A DNA stretch of 64,000 bases from Undaria pinnatifida. Lineage: Eukaryota > Sar > Phaeophyceae > Laminariales > Alariaceae. The stretch is taken from the NCBI GenBank assembly GCA_012845835.1, contig JABAKD010000016.1, forward strand, positions 5,977,919 to 6,041,918, given 5' to 3'. Of this stretch, positions 57,096-64,000 are shown in pieces (the stretch's first letter is position 1; the number at the start of each line of letters is the position of its first letter). A program made the position numbers and the translations under genes. The notes beneath the pieces were generated by a model that was not told the origin of the DNA, searched no databases, and saw only the letters and a list, made by a program, of their open reading frames with translations.

Positions 57096-58118
57096 AGCGA
57101 TCGAACCAATCAGCCTATAACCTTACTATGAGCGACGACGTAGCACGTACGATCGGAGTAAGCACCACCCTCTACTGGCTGCACACGTGAGGTGCGGATG
57201 AAGCCTTAAGAATTCGTAGCAACTCGGCTGGGCACAAGAACAACGAACAAAGAGTAGAAGGCAGACTCCAAGAGGCGCCTTCACCACCCTACCCCACAAA
57301 GTATATAGGACAAAGTACCAAATATACTTATAGCAAAACTTGCAGTGTGCTTCCATTATTAATAAAAGGGAGTTCACGAGGCAATGGCCTTTGATTTCAA
57401 CCTAGTTACTAGGGGAGTAGTGCTCACAACCCCGAAACCGTACGAGTATTGTTTGGGAACTAATTAGGCTGCTGGGAACTAATTAGGCCGCACCAGGCTC
57501 CAGGCTAGCCTACGTTACAGCTGACTGCTGTGGAGGTCGATGCGCTCTTTCTGACCACGGCCGCGTAGAGACCTGTTATAGAAGGTACCCTCTGTAAGTG
57601 CGACGCTGTTTTACAATGCATAGGACTGGTAGCCACGGTTGAGCACGCGGGGCGTCCATATCCTCACCAAACGGTTGCAGCTGCAAATATTTATACTACC
57701 TACAGAGTTGAGGAGGCGACGGCTGTGCTACTCCGCCGTGCTGCCCTTTAACGCTTACCGGAGGATGCAACCGAGGGGGTGTTACCAGTGCCTTGCGACT
57801 GCAGCTCGTAACCGTTTTAAACCACCCCCCGTAGCAGACTCCGACCGGCAGCGCATACGAAAGAAAGAGTGGAGTCAAAACGGACTGCTTCCACGCACAA
57901 TCTGGAAGCGGCGGAATAGCACCGAGCACCTGCCGAGCAAGGTGCTGGTTCGTGGCAAGTCAACGCCTGCCGAGCGCGCCACGAACCACGGCCCTCCGGT
58001 AGCTGATTTCACTCGTATCCCTACCAAGGCACTGGGTTCCAACAATGTAACCCCTGGTAGTGTCTATATCGTCGTCTAAATTGTCAGAGCGTAGCAGCAA
58101 ACCAGCAGCAGCAGCAGC
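57096..58118. other. Upstream of BET1-type gene; no other gene supported
   Basis: This interval would contain the promoter and 5' untranslated region of the minus-strand gene; no TATA box is certain. A shared repeat (CTACCCCACAAAGTATATAG) lies at 57289. A 146-codon plus frame (57639-58079) is basic and unrecognised. The interval ends in a CAG run (58097-58118) into which the next element inserted. Confidence 0.4.
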
Positions 58119-58552
58119 TGTTCGGGATATTAATAGTGGCCGTGTGTATCGACTGAGTTGCTGTAGAACGTCTGATTGGATTATTTGAAGAGCGGAACTG
58201 TCAATCTCAAGTTGCCGAGCTAGAACATAGGAATACTCTTTGTGGTGCGACGGTAGTTCGGTAGATTGTACACACCTAAGGGTTATACATTGGACCGTAG
58301 GAGTATGTATGGTACATCGGACAATTGTCAGATGGAATACTCCCGTATTGTTGCTAGAGATCGGATTAACGGATTATCGCCGTGATCGGTACGTTGCATT
58401 GGTCCGATTGTGTGCATCTTTCCTAAGTGGCGTGGGAGCTCGCAGCCTTTGTGCTCGCCCCACTCGTTCACTCCACTTCCCGACCTGTCTCTCCAGACCA
58501 AGGTCTCATTTATACAATATATCTTTCTCCAGAAGTCACGGATTTACAAACA
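58119..58552 (+). repeat. 5' LTR of copia element 2
   Basis: 434 bp, 9 bp longer than the 3' copy through small indels near its start (GATATTAATAGTGG against GATAGTGG). The sequence just inside (CGCTATAGCG) is palindromic and I could not match it to a tRNA primer. Confidence 0.93.
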
Positions 58553-58640
58553 CGCTATAGCGCATCGGTCGGCTGCTGCTTCGTCCCCCTGGACTTGCTC
58601 GACTGGTCTGTCGAGGAAGGCTTGATCACCCTGCCTCATC

Positions 58641-60107
58641 ATGGCTGAACTGGGGAACGAGAATCCTGCGGTCAACCAATCTCAGGGTGGATCGCAGGAG
58701 GTTGGTGAGAGGATGGGTTCCTTAGAGACACGGTTGTCTGAGCTTGCGACTCTAGTGTCATCTCAGCAAGATCTACTTAAGTCGCTCGTTGAGATGCAGC
58801 AAGGAAAGGAAGTGGAGTCCTCTGGTTCTGAGCGTGTTGCACTTTGAGACACCGGACTACAGGCTGGTGTGCACCAATCGGGTGCCACCGGCGGGGCCGC
58901 GGGAAGTACGGGCGGCGATGCCCAAGGCTTTGGCGTGTCCAGCATACGGGTTGGGAGTAGGAGTGTTAGCTCAGGCTTGAACCCCCATGTATCTGCTGAA
59001 AATCGTTCCTCTGTTCCTGCAGTAAACTTTGGTTCGATTCACAAGACTGTCGGCAGGGCTGCTGTAGGTAGCCAGTCCGCTGTTCCGCCCGCTCCTTTTC
59101 TGTCGAGTGAGTGGTGGGAAAATGTCGCCAGTGGAAACACAGTGATTCCTGGGGCTGACATTACTGACACAGGAGAGAAGTTGGGTAGGGGTCCTTTTAA
59201 AGTTCCCAAAGCTCCTGTTTTTGACGGCAGTGACGCGTCGTACCCCTCATGGTCGCAGAACTTTCTGCTGAGTTCCCGACACAACAACCTGTATGAGGCG
59301 TTTGTTTCCGAGATTGAGATCCGACTGCATACATTGGTTTTGACTTGACCCCCCGGGTAGAGAAGGGTTTCAATGTGGGTGTGATTCGTCAGGCGGAGAT
59401 GGCTTGGTGGTTTTTGTTCGACTGCTTGAAGAAGGATAGTCTGAAAACCATGGCTAGGCACGCTGGTTCCCCCAGCAAGGCGCTTCGTGTGCTAAAGGAT
59501 CATTTTCTGCCGTTGAGCCAGGGTCAGATTCGTGTGCAGGAGGAGAAACTGAAGTCACTGCGCATGCGTTCGAACGAAAATCCCGCAAACTTCTTTGCAT
59601 CCATGATAGAGACACTTGGTGTTCTGCAAATGCTTGAAGTCAAGAAAGATGACAGGGAGGTGTGCAATCTGATGCTTGAAGGGCTGTCGCACGAGTACAA
59701 GACTTTGCGTGAGACTCTTGTGGTGTTCTGTCCGAATGACCCATCGTTCATCGAGACTAAAGTGCGTGAGCGTTACCTAGACTTGCAGGCACAGGGTGGT
59801 TCGAAGAAGCACAGTAGTGTTGCTCTGGTGTCTAGGACTGAGAGGAAGAGTAGCAAGAAGCACAACAACAAACTGAAGTCTAACTCCGAGTTTGATTCGT
59901 CCACGAAAAATACTTCAGGGGAAGTGTTTCAAGTGTGGGGAGAACGGTCACTTGAGGAAGGACTGCCTGGCTCGCATCATCGCTCATCCCACACAGACGG
60001 GGAAATCCGAGGCCGACGAGGATGAGAGCGGTGAGAACTCTGACGTTTCTTACTTGGAGTGTCTGCTAGCACGCCGGAATGATGTGATTGTGCAGGTATG
60101 TGAATAG
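58641..60107 (+). pseudogene. gag: copia gag (broken)
   Basis: It starts at ATG 58641 (MAELGNENPAVNQSQGG, then a coiled-coil-like SLETRLSELATLVSSQQ) and hits a TGA at about 58845. It resumes in another frame at 58869-59348 (APVFDGSDASYPSWSQNF) and again at 59345-60025, with the UBN2-type core MRSNENPANFFASMIETL and LMLEGLSHEYKTLRETL. The knuckle CFKCGENGHLRKDC lies in a further frame at 59892-60107. At least two frameshifts and one stop prevent a full Gag. Confidence 0.9.
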
Positions 60108-60127
60108 TTGTGCAGGTATGTGAATAG

Positions 60128-60490
60128 TTGGGCAGTATGATGTACGATGTTTCTGGTTTGAAGTGTCTGCTAACATCACGAGATGATCTGATTTTGCGCG
60201 CTGTCAACAAGGATATGATTATGAATGCTGTTGACAAGTCTAAGTATTTCAAGGATTCGTATGCGAAGACGGGCACTGCTTTTCACATGACAGATTCTCT
60301 CGCTTGCATGAACGATTTGAAGCCTTGCCAGAAAAACGTTAACGGGATTGGTGGCGTGTCTTGTGAGGTAGAATTCTCTGGAACACTGGAGTTGGTGTTT
60401 GTAACTGCTGACAGCGAGTTTTCAGTAGAGCTGAAGAACGTGTTGTACTCCCCCAACTTGGGATACAACCTATTTTCTCCGAGAGTTTGA
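60128..60490 (+). pseudogene. copia protease remnant
   Basis: The 120-codon frame has FHMTDSL, then VSCEVEFSGTLELVF and LKNVLYSPNLGYNLFSPRV, matching the region after the copia protease active site. The expected DSG(A/T) triad is read here as KTGT, so the catalytic Asp appears lost. The frame ends exactly where the pre-integrase zinc domain should begin. Confidence 0.75.
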
Positions 60491-60536
60491 TGGCGAGTCA
60501 TGGAATGTAGCAGTAAATGTTTCAGTAGGCTGTAAT

Positions 60537-61232
60537 GTGATTGATGCTAGATGGGTTTTCAAATGGAAAGCAGACGAAACAGGGGAGATAGTAAAGGCCA
60601 AGGCTAGGCTTGTAGCGAAGGGGTTCAAGCAGAAGTATGGTGTGGACTATCTTGGGACTTTCTCACCTACCGCAAATGCTACATCTCAGCGATTGTTAGT
60701 AACGTTGGCGTGCAAGTACAACTTGGAATTACTCCAGTGGGATATTGAGCAAGCGTTTGTTCAGTCGGAAATGGATCACGAGGTGTTCATGAAGTTGCGT
60801 CCTGGCTGCGGTTCGATGTCAGAAAAGGTTGCCCGTTTGAACAAGAATTTGTACGGATTGAAGCAGGCATTTAAAACATTCTACAATGGGCTAGTGTCGG
60901 AACTGAAGAGGATTGGTTTCGAGCAGTCTATGTCTGACCCCTGTGTCCTGCGTTTCATGATGGGAGATGACGTGGTGGGCATGGTCGCGATTCACGTGGA
61001 TGATATTCTGTATGCAGGAAATAAGAGTCTGGCTAAGATGGTTGTGGAAGCACTAGGTGACTCTCTTCCTACGAACAATTTGGGTGAGGTCAAGTTCTTT
61101 CTTGGTTGCGAATTTATTCGCGACCGCGAGGCTGGCACGATTGAGATTTCTCCAAGAGAGTTACATCAGGAGTGTTTTCGAGTGATTCAATATTTGTCGC
61201 ACCAGCTCGATCCCTGCTTCCCTTGCCAATGA
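60537..61232 (+). pseudogene. pol: copia reverse transcriptase
   Basis: The 231-codon frame has RWVFKWKADETGEIVKAKAR, GFKQKYGVDYLGTFSP, QWDIEQAFVQSEMDHEVFMK, LNKNLYGLKQ and the catalytic AIHVDDILYAGN (HVDD in place of YVDD). It starts inside the domain and ends by frameshift at 61232. The next frame carries PFREVLGSLMWIASQTRPDI to a TAG near 61376. Confidence 0.92.
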
Positions 61233-61336
61233 TAACAGGTCCTTGAAGGAGGATGAGGGGGCAGGAGATGTGCCGTTCCGAGAGGTGTTGGGGAGCCTGA
61301 TGTGGATCGCCAGCCAGACGAGGCCCGACATCTCGA

Positions 61337-61956
61337 ATGCTGTGCGGGCTGTGGCGAAGCACTTCTCACGAGCCTAGGAGAAGCCACTGGAAGGCAGCCC
61401 AGAAGATCCTGAATTATCTTCTGGAAACGGCGCATCTAACTCTGAAGTTCAAGCAGGACGATTCGGTAGACGTAGGCACGTTGGTGTACGTAGATGCCGA
61501 CTTTGCGAGCAAGGCCACCGACCGTGGATCAGTTTCGGGAGCGATGGTGTTTGTGGCTGCGATGCTTGTGCTTTTGATTTCTAGGACGCAGAAATGCGTT
61601 TCACAGTCGACTCCTGAAGCAGAGTATCTTGCGATGGGCGATGATGTGAAGGAGGCTCTGTTTACAGTGAACGGAATGCTTCAGTTCCTGAGGCCTAGTA
61701 GGAAGCCTCGTAAGATCGACGTCCTTGAGGACAACGAAGGAGCAATTGCGCTTGCAGAGCATCCGCTTAGCTCGAGCAGGAGTAAGCACATCGACGTGAG
61801 GCACCACTTTCTTAGGAGTTTGACCGAGTAGGGTGTGATCGAGGTCACGCAAGTTCCCAGCGAATAACAGGATGCGGACATCCTCACGAAGGCTTTGCCG
61901 AGAGATCCTTTTGAAGTTCACCGCGACTTTGCACTTGGCTCGAGGGATGAGAAGTA
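61337..61956 (+). pseudogene. copia RNase H
   Basis: The frame from 61337 has VYVDADFASKATDRGSVSG, TPEAEYLAMGDDVKEALF, LEDNEGAIALAEHP and RSKHIDVRHHFLR, then a TAG at 61829. The expected tail (DADILTKALPRDPFEVHRDF) follows after a second stop near 61866. The catalytic Asp and Glu positions are present but the stops truncate the protein. Confidence 0.9.
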
Positions 61957-62045
61957 GAAGTCTGAGTCGTTTTTTTTTTGTTCCTTTTTGTTTACTTTGA
62001 TATATATATATTTGGTCTGGTAGATACAACAGCCCCTAGGGAGGG

Positions 62046-62470
62046 TGTTCGTGATAGTGGCCGTGTGTATACTGAGTTGTGGTAGAACATCTGATTGGAT
62101 GGTTTGAATATCGGAACTGTCGATTTGAGGTTGCCGAGCTAGAACATAGGAATACTCTTTGTGGTGCTGCGGTAGTTCGGTAGATTGTACACACCTAAGG
62201 GTTATACATTGGACCGTAGGAGTATGTATGGTACATCGGACAATTGTCAGATGGAATACTCCCGTATTGTTGCTAGAGATCGGATTAACGGATTATTGCC
62301 GTGATCTGTACGTTGCATTGGTCCGATTGTGTGCATCTTTCCTAAGTGGCGTGGGAGCTCGCAGCCTTTGTGCTCGCCCCACTCGTTCACTCCACTTCCC
62401 GACCTGTCTCTCCAGACCAAGGTCTCATTTATACAAATCTCTTTCTCCAGAAGTCACGGATTTACCAACA
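62046..62470 (+). repeat. 3' LTR of copia element 2
   Basis: 425 bp, TGTTCGTGATAGTGG...TTTACCAACA, followed by the CAG run. Overlapping open frames in both LTRs are duplicates of each other, not genes. Confidence 0.93.
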
Positions 62471-62530
62471 GCAGCAGCAGCAACAGCAAGCAGCAGTAGC
62501 AGCAGCAGCACGAACGGCGGCGGCGGCGGG
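62471..62530. repeat. CAG/CGG microsatellite
   Basis: CAG runs with CAA and TAG variants, then five CGG triplets. It is the right half of the tract split by copia element 2. Confidence 0.8.
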
Positions 62531-62552
62531 AGCAACAGCATACAACATCGCA

Positions 62553-62752
62553 GTTTCAACCATTCAATCGGTTGTGTATTCACAGCTGACGTTTTTAAAT
62601 TTTTGTAAAATCGCAATCGAGATCGAGGTCGTTATTTTCAGGGCAGCCCCCGGGTGAACAATTAATACTATTAATAGTAATATTTATCTTTTTACCAGGT
62701 ATAAAAAATTGAAAACGTCAGCTGTGAGCACGACCGATTGAATGATTGCAAC
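62553..62752. repeat. Inverted repeat, about 48-bp arms
   Basis: The arm beginning GTTTCAACCATTCAATCGGT (62553-62604) pairs with 62705-62752. The arms share CACAGCTGACGTTTT and the loop is about 100 bp. This would suit a small foldback or MITE remnant. No target-site duplication was verified. Confidence 0.65.
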
Positions 62753-62909
62753 TCAACTTTGCAAGCTGCATGTGGTACATTAGATCTGTGTTTCATTTAT
62801 GATATGGTGTTTGTGAAGTAAACCATATAGACAGCCTGCAATAAGGTCGTTTTCCAATCGGCGGGCTATTGACCGCGACTGTTTTCTTAACCATTTAGGC
62901 TTATACATT

Positions 62910-64000
62910 CCGAATTCCCCGGTAAAAGTATTTTTTGCAAATTGTAACTCCAGATCGAAACACTTGCCACCCCCCCGCGCGCGCCAGAGGGCGCGCAGCG
63001 GGCCGGCAACGCATTGCCAGCGTGAGCTGTCCCCCCCCCAAGCTGCTAGCAAAAAAATGGGTTGAATCAGTGGCTGCCTGCTCAGTAACGAGGCTGTTGA
63101 AAACTCGAGACATTTTCGCGAGTCGTACAAACAGCAGTGCTTCTGTTGTCTTGCCTCTATTACTAAGTAAATGCCGTATAAATTCCGAATTACGCAGACA
63201 AACCGTTTGTTGTAAAAGATCACGTGAGTTCGAAACACTTGACACCCCCCCCGATGGTGAGAAAGCACGCCACGGGCGGGCACGGCACCACCAGCGTGGG
63301 CTGTGCCCACCCCACGCTGCTAGCGTAAAAATGGGCTGAATCGGTGGCTGTATGCCAGAAAACGAGTGTGTTAAAGAACTCCAGACATTTACAGAGTAAA
63401 AAAAACGAGTGTTTTTCTTGTGGGGTCTCTAATTATGTGTGATGAATCCCGAATTCCGCGGACAAACAGTTTGTTGTTAAAATACAGTCGACATCGAAAC
63501 ACTTGCCACCCCCCCGCGATCGCGAGAGAGCGTGCCGCGGGCGGGCGCCGCACCACCAGCGTGGGCTGTGCCCACCCCACGCTGCTAGCGAAAAAATGGG
63601 CTGAATTGCTGGCTGCCTGCCCAGTAACGCGGCTGTTGAAGACTTGAGACATTTTGCGAGCCGTATAAACAGCAATAGTAGTGTTTTTGTTGTCGTGCCT
63701 CTCTATTAATAAGTATACACGTGTGATGAATTCCGAATGCCTCCGCACAAACTGCTAGTAGCAGATTTATCACTCCAGATCGGAACACTACACACTCCCC
63801 CGCGATCACGAAAGAGCGCGCCGCGGGCGGGCACCGCACCACCAGCGTGGGCTGTGCCCACCCCACGCCGCTGCTAACGAAAAATGGGCTAAATCGGCGG
63901 CTTTCTGCCCAGTAACGAGGCTGTTAAAGACTCGAGACATTTTTGAAAGCCGTACAAACAGCAGCGGTGGTGCTTCTGTTGTCGTATCTCTGTGTGAAAT
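62910..64000. repeat. Tandem array of about 275-bp units, running off the window
   Basis: TCGAAACACTTG (or CGGAACACTAC) marks units at about 62956, 63231, 63494 and 63781. Common blocks are CCACCAGCGTGGGCTGTGCC, CCACGCTGCTAGCG and AATGGGCTGAAT, then GAGACATTTT. The GTGGGCTGTGCCCACCCCAC core can form a hairpin. Minus frames through successive units give similar peptides (for example GGWQVFRSGV), which follow from the repeat. Confidence 0.88.

Larger units (their letters stand above)
58119..62470 (+). mobile_element. Ty1/copia element lacking integrase, 4.35 kb
   Basis: LTRs lie at 58119-58552 and 62046-62470 (TGTTCG...AACA). A 5-bp repeat GCAGC flanks the element (58114-58118 and 62471-62475), though within a CAG run. 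A polypurine tract AGGGAGGG (62038-62045) precedes the 3' LTR. Body order is gag, zinc knuckle, protease remnant, then directly RT and RNase H. The GAG-pre-integrase and integrase domains, and the start of RT, are missing at a junction near 60490-60537. Stops and frameshifts also break gag, RT and RNase H. The LTRs differ at over a dozen sites, mostly in the first 100 bp. Confidence 0.95.

Overview
The window is nuclear DNA of an intron-rich, repeat-rich eukaryote. There are no operons, no Shine-Dalgarno-led genes and no rRNA. Two conserved genes can be assembled exon by exon with GT-AG introns of about 0.9-3.1 kb. Almost everything else is transposable elements, tandem arrays and decayed repeats. 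The species cannot be fixed from sequence alone. Roughly balanced base composition, many CAG/CTG runs, long introns and mixed Ty1/copia and Ty3-type elements would fit an alga such as a brown alga or another stramenopile, but that is inference.

Layout. 0-7.7 kb holds no supported gene, only imperfect tandem duplications (0.4-1.0, 1.8-2.2, 3.1-4.0, 4.0-4.5 and 5.2-5.5 kb). 7.7-11.5 kb (minus) is a complete three-exon FAM32A-family gene. 11.7-14.3 kb holds two non-autonomous DNA transposons with clear terminal inverted repeats, plus a hairpin and a tRNA-like relic. 15-20.3 kb is a mosaic of G-rich repeats, two GACCCG minisatellites, a 1.08-kb element with about 100-bp inverted ends and a 4 x 226-bp tandem array. 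20.9-28.3 kb has exon-like pieces that I could not assign. 29.5-31.3 kb is a satellite-like array of about 210-bp units.

32.7-39.8 kb is a decayed full-length Ty1/copia element (minus). 42.2-48.3 kb is a young LTR element (minus) whose LTRs are nearly identical, with a very long tRNA-matching primer-binding site and a body that mixes a Ty3/gypsy-type integrase tail with a copia-type RNase H tail. 52.6-57.1 kb (minus) is a complete BET1-type SNARE gene with a 42-nt microexon. Its 3.1-kb first intron contains remnants of the transposon family seen at 13.5 kb. 58.1-62.5 kb (plus) is a copia element that has lost its whole integrase. The window ends in a tandem array of about 275-bp units.

The two cellular genes are unrelated in function: ER-Golgi membrane fusion (BET1) and a small nuclear protein linked to the spliceosome (FAM32A). 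Both were found by matching short exons, so other genes with short exons may remain hidden, especially at 20.9-28.3 kb.
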